64,000 nucleotides of DNA from Opitutaceae bacterium. Its GTDB lineage: Bacteria; Verrucomicrobiota; Verrucomicrobiia; Opitutales; Opitutaceae. Numbering within the stretch: the first letter of the stretch is position 1; every line of letters begins with the position of its first letter. This document shows, one piece after another, positions 7,984 to 16,029 of the stretch. Below the pieces are notes generated by a model. The model worked only from the letters and a program-made list of their open reading frames with translations, did no database searches and was not told the origin of the DNA. Location: contig JANQSC010000016.1 of NCBI GenBank assembly GCA_028284235.1, positions 62,001-126,000 of the forward strand, given 5' to 3'. A program made the position numbers and the translations under genes.

Positions 7984-8484
7984 ATGACCGAACCCAATCC
8001 AGAAGTCGAAATCCGAGCCGCCCAAGAAAGCGACGTCGCCCCGATCATGGAGATGATCCGAGGGATCGCCGAATACGAGAAACTCACCCACCAGCTTGAA
8101 ATCACGGAAGAGTCCTTGCACGAGAGCCTGTTCGGCGACAACCCGACCCCGCACGCCCTCGTCGCCACGCTCGCGGGTCAAACGGTTGGATACGCGATTT
8201 ACTTCTACAATTTTTCCACCTTCCTCGGAAAACGCGGACTCTACTTGGAAGACCTATACGTAGAAAGTGAATACAGAGGAAAAGGCGTCGGAAATCTCCT
8301 TTTCAAATCGGTAGCGCAAGTCGCCTACGACGAGGGCTGCGGCCGCATGGAATGGGTCGCCTTGGATTGGAACACTCCGGCATTGGATTTCTACCAGGCC
8401 AAAGGCGCCGACATGCTCGACGAGTGGAGATTGCACCGATTGACCCGCGACGGGCTGGAGGCACTGACAGGCTCCAGCGCCTAG
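7984..8484 (+). CDS. GNAT-family N-acetyltransferase
   Basis: This 166-residue protein is an acetyl-CoA dependent acetyltransferase. The acetyl-CoA motif is YVESEYRGKGVGNLLFKSVA (about residues 91-110), preceded by the beta strand GLYLEDLYV. The overall pattern (IRAAQESDVAPIMEMIRGIA at the N-terminus, WNTPALDFYQAKGA near the C-terminus) resembles diamine or thialysine acetyltransferases of the SSAT type, but the substrate is not certain. The ATG at 7984 is preferred over a longer frame that would run into the divergent sulfatase-like gene. The membrane protein gene follows 8 bases later. Confidence 0.88.
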   Translation: MTEPNPEVEIRAAQESDVAPIMEMIRGIAEYEKLTHQLEITEESLHESLFGDNPTPHALVATLAGQTVGYAIYFYNFSTFLGKRGLYLEDLYVESEYRGKGVGNLLFKSVAQVAYDEGCGRMEWVALDWNTPALDFYQAKGADMLDEWRLHRLTRDGLEALTGSSA

Positions 8485-8492
8485 TCGAGTCG

Positions 8493-9284
8493 ATGAGGCG
8501 CCGCTCGCGAATCACTTGGCTCACCACCTTGTCGCTCGACGCGCCGATCGTCGCGATCGTTTGGCAGCACGCAGTCGCGTTGGAATACGGAATTCTGCTC
8601 GAGTGGCATCATCGGCTTCTTGTATTCAGTTCCGTATGGCTGGGCTACACCGCGGACCGCTGGCTCGACGCCTGGAAGCACGCGTGCAACCTATCCCAAC
8701 GTCACGCTTTCCATGCCGATCAGCGCTGGCGACTCTTAGCAGTATGGAGCGTGGTCCTCGTTGGCTCGATCGCATACGCGTTGAACACGCTTGAGAACCT
8801 TGAAATTCAGCGTGGTTTCGCGCTCGCCGGCTTGTCGCTGCTCGCCACTTTGGCGATCCAGAAAAATCCGATCCGGCGACATCGATCGGCCCTAAAATCT
8901 TCCCTCACCGCAAGCCTGGTCGCCGCAGCCGTCTTGCTGTTCGCCCTGCCTTCTCGCACGTTAGACACGCTAGCGGTATTCATTCTTCTCGCCGCCCTCT
9001 TCAGCCTCAACTGCTCTCTCATCCACCACTGGGATCGGTCCATCGACGCTGCTCAAGAGCGCGACGACGCTACCCCGCTTCGACCTTACGCGTTGGCGAT
9101 TGGAGGGGTTCTGGCGCTCTCGATTGGGCGAGCATTCTTTACTGGATCGCAATTGGGGCCGCTCGCGCTTGTTTCCGCGTTTGGGCTCGCAAGTCTGCAT
9201 CTGGCGAGGAACCACATCCACATCGAGACGCGTCGCACCCTCGCGGACATCGCACTCCTCACGCCCATCGCGGTTTGGCTTTAG
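8493..9284 (+). CDS. Polytopic membrane protein of unknown function
   Basis: The 263-residue protein is mostly hydrophobic with roughly six to eight membrane spans, and I do not recognise the family. Two polar stretches, YTADRWLDAWKHA (about residue 53) and HHWDRSIDAAQERDD (about 180), carry paired Asp residues at spacings that recall UbiA-type prenyltransferases, but the canonical NDxxD motif is absent. It begins 8 bases after the GNAT gene and ends just before the methyltransferase start, so the three probably form one operon. The start is the first ATG after the acetyltransferase stop. Confidence 0.6.
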   Translation: MRRRSRITWLTTLSLDAPIVAIVWQHAVALEYGILLEWHHRLLVFSSVWLGYTADRWLDAWKHACNLSQRHAFHADQRWRLLAVWSVVLVGSIAYALNTLENLEIQRGFALAGLSLLATLAIQKNPIRRHRSALKSSLTASLVAAAVLLFALPSRTLDTLAVFILLAALFSLNCSLIHHWDRSIDAAQERDDATPLRPYALAIGGVLALSIGRAFFTGSQLGPLALVSAFGLASLHLARNHIHIETRRTLADIALLTPIAVWL

Positions 9285-9285
9285 T

Positions 9286-9927
9286 ATGATGCGTTCCTTC
9301 GACAATTTGGCCTCGGTCTATTCCATTCTCGAACGGACGCTCTTCTGGAATCAGCTCGAGAGAGCCCGAGCCCACGGATTGCAAGCGTTTGATCCCGAAA
9401 CGACACAACGAGCGCTCGCGCTGGGCGACGGAGACGGACGGTTTTCCGCTATCGCCTTAAAGCGCAATCCCCGCTTGCGCATCGACTCGGTCGACTCCAG
9501 CCCCGCGATGCTGAATCAGGCCACAAAGAGGATCGAGCAGTTGGGTCCCGACGTTCGCAATCGCTTTCAGCCGATCCAAGCCGACGCCCGGGAACACTCG
9601 TTCGAACGGAACGACTACGACGTCGTCGTTGCCCAGTTTTTCTTAGACTGCTTTAGCTCCGAAGACGCGAATCGACTGCTCGAGCGGGCTGGAAAAGCGC
9701 TGCGACCCGAAGGAACGCTGGTCTACGCCGACTTCACGGCCCGCAGCGGAAAACGGCTCCATCGATGGATCGTGAAACTCCTCTACTCCCTGTTTCGACT
9801 AACGACCGATATCGAATCACGAACCCTTCCAAAGCTGGCCTGGCCGTATTCACTTAAATTAGACAAGGAAAAACGATGGAATGAAGGATTGATCGTATCC
9901 GAGATTCGCAGAAAGAGGGCTTCCTAG
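9286..9927 (+). CDS. Class I SAM-dependent methyltransferase
   Basis: The 213-residue protein has the SAM-binding motif I ALALGDGDGRFS (about residues 43-54), an acidic post-I residue in VDSSPAML (68-75), and a motif IV-like strand VVVAQFFLDCF. The substrate is unknown. Two consecutive ATG codons are present, and the first lies one base beyond the stop of the upstream membrane protein gene, implying coupling. Its TAG stop lies in a CTAG that also supplies the stop of the convergent gene on the other strand. Confidence 0.82.
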   Translation: MMRSFDNLASVYSILERTLFWNQLERARAHGLQAFDPETTQRALALGDGDGRFSAIALKRNPRLRIDSVDSSPAMLNQATKRIEQLGPDVRNRFQPIQADAREHSFERNDYDVVVAQFFLDCFSSEDANRLLERAGKALRPEGTLVYADFTARSGKRLHRWIVKLLYSLFRLTTDIESRTLPKLAWPYSLKLDKEKRWNEGLIVSEIRRKRAS

Positions 9928-11381
9928 CGCAGTTCTTCTGACAACGACTGGTATCGATTTTTTAGCGACACCATAACGCTCTTAAACTGCTCGCCGTCAA
10001 AGGCCGTTCCCACTGCCAGCGACTCGTTCCTGAGCAGATGCGGCACGAGAACGCAATACCGGCTATCGACCATCAGCCCGAGTAATTCTCCGGTTTTCGA
10101 CAACACGAGATCGCCTTTGGACGGCGAGAAGTCCCCGAATATCCGGCTAAACACCCTCGACTGCATCTTCACGTATCCGGGCGTGTTGGCGTCCAACTTG
10201 AATTCGACTTCGCCGTAGTACTCGCCTTTTTCATCTATGAGAACCGCTTCGGAGAACTTGAACGGGGTCACCGTCGTGTAGAACACTTCGCCCCCGAGTT
10301 CCGCCGCCTCGTCGCTTGTCAGCGGGATCGCCGAGATTCGTGGATCCACGGTGAGAAATTCCATTTTCGGCGGCGAAAGCGTCGCTCCGGCCCGACTCAA
10401 TCGCATGTCCACGCCCCGGAAGCCGATGGTCGCCTTGCCGGCCCCAAACGGAGTGGAACTCGCGTGGACCAAGGCCACCGTTTCGCGTCCATCGGAAACG
10501 AGAACCGTCATCGACTGGTCGTCGTCCTCCAGGCGTTGACCCCGGTAGAATCGATTCGAATCGAAGCGGGCCAGGATTTTATTCTGGTTGAAGCGGTCGA
10601 ACAACGTGTTCGCATTAACCGGCTGGCTGGAGCGAAATTCCTCGGTAAGGTCCTGCGATCGTTCCGCGAGCTGCGTAATGCCCTCCGCCATTTGCGTGGT
10701 TTGTTGCTGCAACTGCTGACGCTCCGCGCGCTCGGCGACGACGACGCTCTTGAGAGACTCCACGTTCTCTTCCAGCATTCTCTTTTGCTCCTCTGTCACC
10801 TTCACTCGGACATCCAGCTCCTGCGCTCTCGACTCCGCGTTTTTACGCTCCTCGATTTCCTTGGCCAGAGCGGTTTCCTTTTCGGTGATGAGCCGGAGTT
10901 TTTCATCGAGCTCCTCCTGCAGCATTCGAGCCTGCGCTTCCGTTTGTTTCGCTTTCGCTTCCAATTGCTCGTAGTCGCTTTGCATGACGACGATCGACTC
11001 TTTGGCTTTCGTCGCCTCTTCCAGAACCGCGGCTTTCTCTACCGTCAGGTTTTCGACGCGCTTCTTTTCCGCTTCCAAACCCGCTTCCAAGCTGACGATC
11101 GAAGCGTCCCTCTCCTTCAATTTTGAATCCGCCGCCTCCAGCGCTTCCTGGCGCGCGTCGGTTTCGTCCTGAAGGGTTTCTTGGACTCGCTTTTCCTCCT
11201 CCAAGGCCGATGTGAGTGTATCCAAAAGATCCTGCTCCATCATGGCCATGGCGGAAACGCTTTGGGGGCCTGGATCGGGTTCCGACGATTCGCTGCGTTT
11301 GTCCTCCTCTTCCCAATTCACCAGGGAGAGAAGCGTCAAAAGCAGAAAATCGCAGAGTATGAGCAGCAGCGTCTTGTTCAT
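9924..11381 (-). CDS. Membrane-anchored coiled-coil protein with C-terminal beta-rich, possibly degenerate trypsin-like domain
   Basis: This 485-residue protein has one N-terminal membrane segment (about residues 4-22, LLLILCDFLLLTLLSLV) containing an Asp in its middle. A Glu/Lys/Gln-rich coiled coil follows from about 45 to 250, then a C-terminal domain (260-475). The membrane Asp recalls the proton-path Asp of MotB/ExbD-type proteins. The C-terminal segment SPSKGDLVLSKTGELLGLMV looks like the end of a trypsin-like fold but lacks the GNSGG catalytic serine. It lies 13 bases downstream of the polytopic partner gene. The function is unknown and the comparisons are by eye only. Confidence 0.65.
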   Translation of the reverse strand: MNKTLLLILCDFLLLTLLSLVNWEEEDKRSESSEPDPGPQSVSAMAMMEQDLLDTLTSALEEEKRVQETLQDETDARQEALEAADSKLKERDASIVSLEAGLEAEKKRVENLTVEKAAVLEEATKAKESIVVMQSDYEQLEAKAKQTEAQARMLQEELDEKLRLITEKETALAKEIEERKNAESRAQELDVRVKVTEEQKRMLEENVESLKSVVVAERAERQQLQQQTTQMAEGITQLAERSQDLTEEFRSSQPVNANTLFDRFNQNKILARFDSNRFYRGQRLEDDDQSMTVLVSDGRETVALVHASSTPFGAGKATIGFRGVDMRLSRAGATLSPPKMEFLTVDPRISAIPLTSDEAAELGGEVFYTTVTPFKFSEAVLIDEKGEYYGEVEFKLDANTPGYVKMQSRVFSRIFGDFSPSKGDLVLSKTGELLGLMVDSRYCVLVPHLLRNESLAVGTAFDGEQFKSVMVSLKNRYQSLSEELR

Positions 11382-11394
11382 GGCTCGATTAAAG

Positions 11395-13083
11395 CTATCC
11401 CAAAGCCTCCTTCGCTCCCAGCGCGGCCAAACGCTCCTGGCTCGCCAGTATCAACTTGTTCTTATACGGCCGCACCATCCGTATCTTGACGATGGCCACG
11501 CAGAGAATTCCAAAGAGATTGGACGAGTAAGCCGCCAGAAGGTTCGCCTCGATAAGCCCCAGCACTTGAAGCACGAGAGAGATACAAGTGCCGGCGATTC
11601 CGACGTACAAGCCCGCGTCGAACAGATTCTCTTCGTTCTCCATCAGTTTGAGTTTCACTAGGGAGTCGATCTCCTCCTTGTCGATCTGGCGCACTTTCAG
11701 CAAGCAAATGAGGTAGACCATCACTTGGAGAATGAAGAAAAAGGAAATGGATAAGAGGGTTGCGGGATCCATGGATGTGGTGGGTTCGGTTTCTACAAGT
11801 ATCGTTTCGCCGTCGACTTGCGCCAGCACCGGCATTGAAAATCGGAATGAGTAGCCCTGCGGTTCGCTGCCGCCGGCCAGATACGGTTCGCTAAGGATGA
11901 TTAAAATAATTACGGACGCGAGCGATACAAACAATCTCTGCGTCGCGCGCAACAATGGAGGATTGGATTCCCGCGTGGAGACGCCCAAACGGCTCGTCCC
12001 CCAAAACAAGAAAAGCGGGCCGATGAAGAAGAGCGCGTACTTCAGAAACAGAGAAGCGTTCGGGCTTTGCAGGCTGAAATTCGTCAATCCCGATTGAAGG
12101 GTCGAGACGTTGTCGAGCGAGCGCTTCTTCTCTAATGGCAGTTTTTCTCGAACCAGCATGCGCAACGCGTCGATTCCGTAGGCGGATACGTCTTTGAGGG
12201 AATCGACACCTTCATCTCCGTACAGTCGCAAATAGTCCATCAGTTCACTCGGCGAATCCACGGCCAGAGAAGACACAAAGATGATCGGTTTGGCTTCGGG
12301 TTGACGGTGGAACGCGTATCGAATCTCGCCGACCGTATCCAGTTTTTTGATATTTTCGAACAACGCCTTGAACTGGCCCCAGTTGAGAGCCCGCGACAAA
12401 GAGAGGGTATCCAAATAGAAGTCCTCGAGCGGTCCGGCATCGCCCGACGCCCGGGCATCAGCGATCTTCCTTCGCAATTCCCGCTTAAACTCCGACGTCA
12501 GGCGATCGCCTTGCACCAGCAGCCCCAGCGAAATCAACGTCGCCTCTAACGGTTTTCCCGACACGCTTTGGACGGGAAACAGTCGCTTGTAAGTGGTCAG
12601 GCTGCCCGTTTCCAGGAGCGAGCCCACCAGGGGATCCCGCGAATTCTCCAAGAGCCTGCGAAGTGAATCGCGGCAGGCGTTGGACAAAACGACCCCGAGA
12701 AGACCCGGCTCGCCGGAATAGGCGTCGAGCGGAATATCGGAAAGGGCCGCGTCTAAAAACGGGTCCCATTCCCCCCAGCGGACCACCATCGGGTCGTTCC
12801 CCTCCAAAGCGATGCGCTCTTTGAGAAAATCCCAGTCGTCTGAACCAGTGTCTCCCGCCTCGACTATCAGCTCCGCCATACCCAGATTCCCCTCTTCCAG
12901 AGCGGCTTTGGCCAGATCGAACAAAGAGTCCGATCTAGCGCCCGTTTCGACGACAATCGAATACGGGATCGACTTGAACCGCGAGGGAATCCGCCAGGCG
13001 AAGAGAATGATCAACACGCCCAAAGCAATCAGCCCCGCGGAAATCGCGGGACCCACGCGACTGCTATTGAGTTTCGGTGGCAT
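11395..13083 (-). CDS. Large polytopic membrane protein, possible ExbB/MotA-like C-terminus, unknown function
   Basis: This 562-residue protein has a membrane segment at about 11-30 and a long soluble region (35-345) that is probably periplasmic. Five further hydrophobic segments follow (about 347-365, 385-402, 442-462, 490-512, 517-538). The last pair, GLYVGIAGTCISLVLQVLGL then LLAAYSSNLFGILCVAIVKI, resembles the paired helices of ExbB/TolQ/MotA channel subunits in glycine/serine/alanine spacing, but similarity is weak. It is the first gene of a two-gene leftward unit with the coiled-coil protein. I do not recognise a named family. Confidence 0.6.
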   Translation of the reverse strand: MPPKLNSSRVGPAISAGLIALGVLIILFAWRIPSRFKSIPYSIVVETGARSDSLFDLAKAALEEGNLGMAELIVEAGDTGSDDWDFLKERIALEGNDPMVVRWGEWDPFLDAALSDIPLDAYSGEPGLLGVVLSNACRDSLRRLLENSRDPLVGSLLETGSLTTYKRLFPVQSVSGKPLEATLISLGLLVQGDRLTSEFKRELRRKIADARASGDAGPLEDFYLDTLSLSRALNWGQFKALFENIKKLDTVGEIRYAFHRQPEAKPIIFVSSLAVDSPSELMDYLRLYGDEGVDSLKDVSAYGIDALRMLVREKLPLEKKRSLDNVSTLQSGLTNFSLQSPNASLFLKYALFFIGPLFLFWGTSRLGVSTRESNPPLLRATQRLFVSLASVIILIILSEPYLAGGSEPQGYSFRFSMPVLAQVDGETILVETEPTTSMDPATLLSISFFFILQVMVYLICLLKVRQIDKEEIDSLVKLKLMENEENLFDAGLYVGIAGTCISLVLQVLGLIEANLLAAYSSNLFGILCVAIVKIRMVRPYKNKLILASQERLAALGAKEALG

Positions 13084-13162
13084 AGAGTTCTATCCAATTC
13101 TCCCTTCGAAAGAATTTGCTCTAACCTGCGCGGGAGTCTTGGCTAGGTCAAATCGAAGACCC

Positions 13163-13729
13163 ATGACCTTGGAAATTGTTCAATTCGGAGACCCCGTGCT
13201 CCACCAGAAAGGCGAGCCGGTAACGGCCTTCGACGACGCGCTCGAGACGCTTTTTCAGGATATGGTCGAGACCTGCATCGCGGCGGAAGGCATCGGCCTC
13301 GCGGCTCAGCAAATCGGCAAGGCGCTCATGTTCTGCGTAGTGGATCTGCGCGGCGTCGAAATCGATTTCGAGTACACCTTGGACGGGTCCCAGCCCCCGC
13401 TCGAGCTATTCAACCCAATCGGCATGTGCAATCCGGTCGTCACGGTCATCGAATCGCCCGAAACCGTCTACGAGGAGGGCTGTCTTTCCTTTCCCGAAAT
13501 CCGGGCGGACGTCGAGCGGCCGGACTGGATTCGATGCGAGTACCAAGACGTCACGGGCGCCCCGCATACGCTCGAATGCAACGGGCTTCTGGGCCGTTGC
13601 ATCCAACACGAAGTCGACCACCTAAACGGCGTCCTTTTCACAGACCGAATGAAGAAAAAAGTCTTCAAGAAAATCCAGGCCGAGGTCAACCAGCTCCGGA
13701 CCCAGACGCTTCAACGCAATCGATCCTAG
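13163..13729 (+). CDS. def: Peptide deformylase
   Basis: The 188-residue enzyme removes the N-formyl group from nascent proteins. All three signatures are present: GIGLAAQQ (motif 1), EGCLS (motif 2, with the metal-binding Cys) and QHEVDH (motif 3, with two metal-binding His and the catalytic Glu). The ATG at 13163 (MTLEIVQFGDPVLHQKGEPV) is chosen because family homology begins there; the open frame upstream of it overlaps the divergent gene. It is a single-gene unit, convergent with the PhoH gene. Confidence 0.97.
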   Translation: MTLEIVQFGDPVLHQKGEPVTAFDDALETLFQDMVETCIAAEGIGLAAQQIGKALMFCVVDLRGVEIDFEYTLDGSQPPLELFNPIGMCNPVVTVIESPETVYEEGCLSFPEIRADVERPDWIRCEYQDVTGAPHTLECNGLLGRCIQHEVDHLNGVLFTDRMKKKVFKKIQAEVNQLRTQTLQRNRS

Positions 13730-13770
13730 ATCACTCGGACGGGGAAACCGGCGCGCTTCCTAAAAGAACA

Positions 13771-15249
13771 CTAGAGCAAGTCCGCGGCCAGTTCCGCCAG
13801 CGGCGAACGCTCGCCTTTGGTGAGAGTCACGTGGGCGAAGAGCGATTGCCCGCGCATCCGGTTGGCGCAGTAGACCAGCCCATTGCTGCGCGAGTCCACG
13901 TACGGGTTGTCGATTTGGGCCGGATCGCCAATCAAGACAATTTTAGAACCTTCCGAGATGCGCGTGATGACCGTTTTCACCTCGTGCGGCGTCAACTGCT
14001 GGGCCTCGTCGAGGATGAAAAAGCGGCGGGCGATGGAACGACCGCGGATAAAGCACAGCGCTTCGATCTCCACGAGTCGCGAATCCAGCAATCGCTGATA
14101 CGGCTTCTGCATCGGCTCCACCGCTTCCGCCACGTCTTTCGCTTTCTTGCGCTGGCGTTTGTTTTCAAATTGCGGCTCTTTCGGAGGCGTGCAGGGCAGC
14201 AACACTTCCAAGGCGTCGTAATACGGTTGCAGCCACGGATTCATCTTCTCCTCGAGCGATCCCGGCAGGAACCCGATCTCCTTCCCCACTCCGATGACCG
14301 GGCGGGTAATGGAAACGCCGTCATAGGAACTATTGGCCACGGTCGACTGCTGAATGGCCGCAACCGTCGACAACAAGGTCTTTCCCGTGCCCGCTTTGCC
14401 ATAGCAGGTAATCAGCGAAATTGAGTCGTCCATGAGGGCGTCCAGGAAAAAACGCTGCTCCAGATTGCGGGGGCGGATCGGAATGCCGCCCGGAGCCTTG
14501 ACGCTGTCGGGAAAGGACAGCTTGCGCACGAGACCGTCGCCGTAGTGCCGGGCGGGCATAGTCTTTCCCTCTTCCGTTTCAAGTAGGGCGTACTCGTTCA
14601 AAGCGAGCGAAGCGCCCTCGTCTTCCGACAGAGCGAATTCGCCTTCCGACGCGAATCGCTGTAAGTCGTATTTCGATACACCGATTCGCCGATAGCTCTG
14701 ATCTTCCGGCTCCTCGGGAGCCTTGTCATTCAAGTAGTCCTCCGCTTCGAGCCCCACCGCCCGAGCTTTCAGCTGCATGTTCACATCCTTAGTCACCAAG
14801 ATCGCCGGCGGCGGGAAATTCTCCTGCACGAACAAGGCGGTGGCGATAATCCGGTTGTCCTTCTTCTCCAGGTTCAGGATCGAACCGAGCGCTTTCACTC
14901 GAGACGGGATTGCTTCCGTCCCTTGTAAGTACTTATTAATGACAACCGAGAGCGTCCCTCCACTTTTCAAGCGCACGCCCTCAAGCATCGCTCTCGAATC
15001 CGGCAACAACTCGCGAAGCAGGCGGTGAACGCGCCGGGCGTTTCGCCCTCGTTCACTGGACTGCTCCATCTTTATGGCATCCAACTCCTCCAGAGCTTCG
15101 ATCGGGATGACCAGACTGTTGTCGTCGAACTTGAAAACGCAATGCGGGTCGTGAAGCAGCACGTTGGTGTCCAGAACGTACGTCTTCGCTTTGCGTGTGG
15201 AGCTTCGTTGCGATTCGCGCCCGAGGGCGCCGGATGACGATTCCATCAT
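13771..15249 (-). CDS. PIN domain-PhoH ATPase fusion (PhoH2/YlaK type)
   Basis: The 492-residue protein joins an N-terminal PIN nuclease domain (about 22-160; YVLDTNVLLHDP and the acidic residues around VTKDVNMQLKARA) to a C-terminal PhoH ATPase domain (250-492). The ATPase has Walker A GKAGTGKT (about 285-292), Walker B RRFFILDEAQQLTP and the GDPAQIDNP motif. PhoH2 proteins are known as RNA helicase/RNases. A charged linker rich in Lys/Arg (KRQRKKAKD) lies inside the ATPase half. The start has two adjacent ATGs. Confidence 0.93.
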   Translation of the reverse strand: MMESSSGALGRESQRSSTRKAKTYVLDTNVLLHDPHCVFKFDDNSLVIPIEALEELDAIKMEQSSERGRNARRVHRLLRELLPDSRAMLEGVRLKSGGTLSVVINKYLQGTEAIPSRVKALGSILNLEKKDNRIIATALFVQENFPPPAILVTKDVNMQLKARAVGLEAEDYLNDKAPEEPEDQSYRRIGVSKYDLQRFASEGEFALSEDEGASLALNEYALLETEEGKTMPARHYGDGLVRKLSFPDSVKAPGGIPIRPRNLEQRFFLDALMDDSISLITCYGKAGTGKTLLSTVAAIQQSTVANSSYDGVSITRPVIGVGKEIGFLPGSLEEKMNPWLQPYYDALEVLLPCTPPKEPQFENKRQRKKAKDVAEAVEPMQKPYQRLLDSRLVEIEALCFIRGRSIARRFFILDEAQQLTPHEVKTVITRISEGSKIVLIGDPAQIDNPYVDSRSNGLVYCANRMRGQSLFAHVTLTKGERSPLAELAADLL

Positions 15250-15316
15250 GTAGGTGTCAATGTACTACAATCTGAGTAAATGTCTACCTGTCTTTTCAAC
15301 GATTTGGAAAAAAGAC

Positions 15317-15346
15317 GGCGGACTGTCTACCCCTAAACAGTCCGCC
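15317..15346. terminator. Bidirectional intrinsic terminator
   Basis: A perfect 10-bp stem, GGCGGACTGT with ACAGTCCGCC, encloses a 10-base loop. It is flanked by A-rich sequence on the left (GGAAAAAAGAC) and a T-rich tract on the right (TTTGTTTTCTTCTTT), so it can work on both strands. On the minus strand it would end transcripts from the acidic-protein operon at 15513-18165. A second small palindrome, TCCCGC-TAA-GCGGGA, sits at 15371-15385. Confidence 0.85.
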
Positions 15347-15512
15347 TTTGTTTTCTTCTTTACCCCAAAATCCCGCTAAGCGGGACTTGATAGTTACAAG
15401 TATAAACGGCCATTCGTTCCAGAGATCAAGCAAATGTAAGAATTTATTATGGAATCCGCGCTCTCTTAGTAGAAATTCTAATAACGCCTTTGGGGCTCTC
15501 TGCCGCGATGCG

Positions 15513-15995
15513 CTATCCGTCGAATCCAAATTCGGCTAGAAACGCGTCCACGCCGTCCGCGAACGTCAGCGTCGAGCCGGAGCTCTCCAAGTACTCGGCG
15601 GAACAGGAAAGGTAGCCCAGAGCGACGCTGATCGTCGCGGAACGGTTCTCCCGGATGAGAAACTGGAGGAGACGCTCCAGGGCCACCAGCCAATCCGCTT
15701 CGCTGAAACTCGACTCTCCGGCCCTGGACTGCACTGCGCTCGCCAAACGCGAGGGATCGATCGCTTCCTCCGCGACAACGCAATCCACCAGCTTGAGAAG
15801 ACTGGCGGGCGCGGCGAACGACTCGAGCAGGCCCTCGACAAGGGAATCGTCTATCCCCGAATCCACCGCCCGAGCGATGGCCTGGCCCCAAGCGAGTCGC
15901 AGCGACACGACTCCCCCGGATTTCTTTCCCGCCCAAGACTGCTGGATTTCCGATTTCACTGGAGTCAGCCAGAGCCGATCTCCGTCGCCAGTCAA
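15513..15995 (-). CDS. Hypothetical protein downstream of acidic membrane protein (start uncertain)
   Basis: This reading frame looks coding: normal amino-acid composition, helical (GLLESFAAPASLLKLVDCVV) and no low-complexity bias, whereas the other frames here are Arg/Ser-rich. I do not recognise a family. There is no in-frame ATG near the expected start. TTG at 15995, 34 bases after the upstream stop, gives about 160 residues; GTG at 15959 and TTG at 16175 are alternatives, the last overlapping the upstream gene by about 145 bases. It probably shares an operon with the acidic protein. Confidence 0.5.
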   Translation of the reverse strand: MTGDGDRLWLTPVKSEIQQSWAGKKSGGVVSLRLAWGQAIARAVDSGIDDSLVEGLLESFAAPASLLKLVDCVVAEEAIDPSRLASAVQSRAGESSFSEADWLVALERLLQFLIRENRSATISVALGYLSCSAEYLESSGSTLTFADGVDAFLAEFGFDG

Positions 15996-16029
15996 CTGTT
16001 GGATGCAATCCCGTTGTAGGTCAGCCGGC

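Noticed and set aside
12812..13162. 117-residue N-terminal extension of peptide deformylase
   Set aside because: It overlaps the divergent membrane protein gene and has no deformylase homology; MTLEIVQFGDP is the expected start.
15296..15529. 77-codon open frame downstream of phoH
   Set aside because: It spans the terminator hairpin and shows no protein-like features, so it is probably chance.
15478..16008. 176-codon minus-strand frame overlapping the gene at 15513
   Set aside because: It is Arg/Gly-rich with skewed composition; the alternative frame gives a more protein-like sequence.
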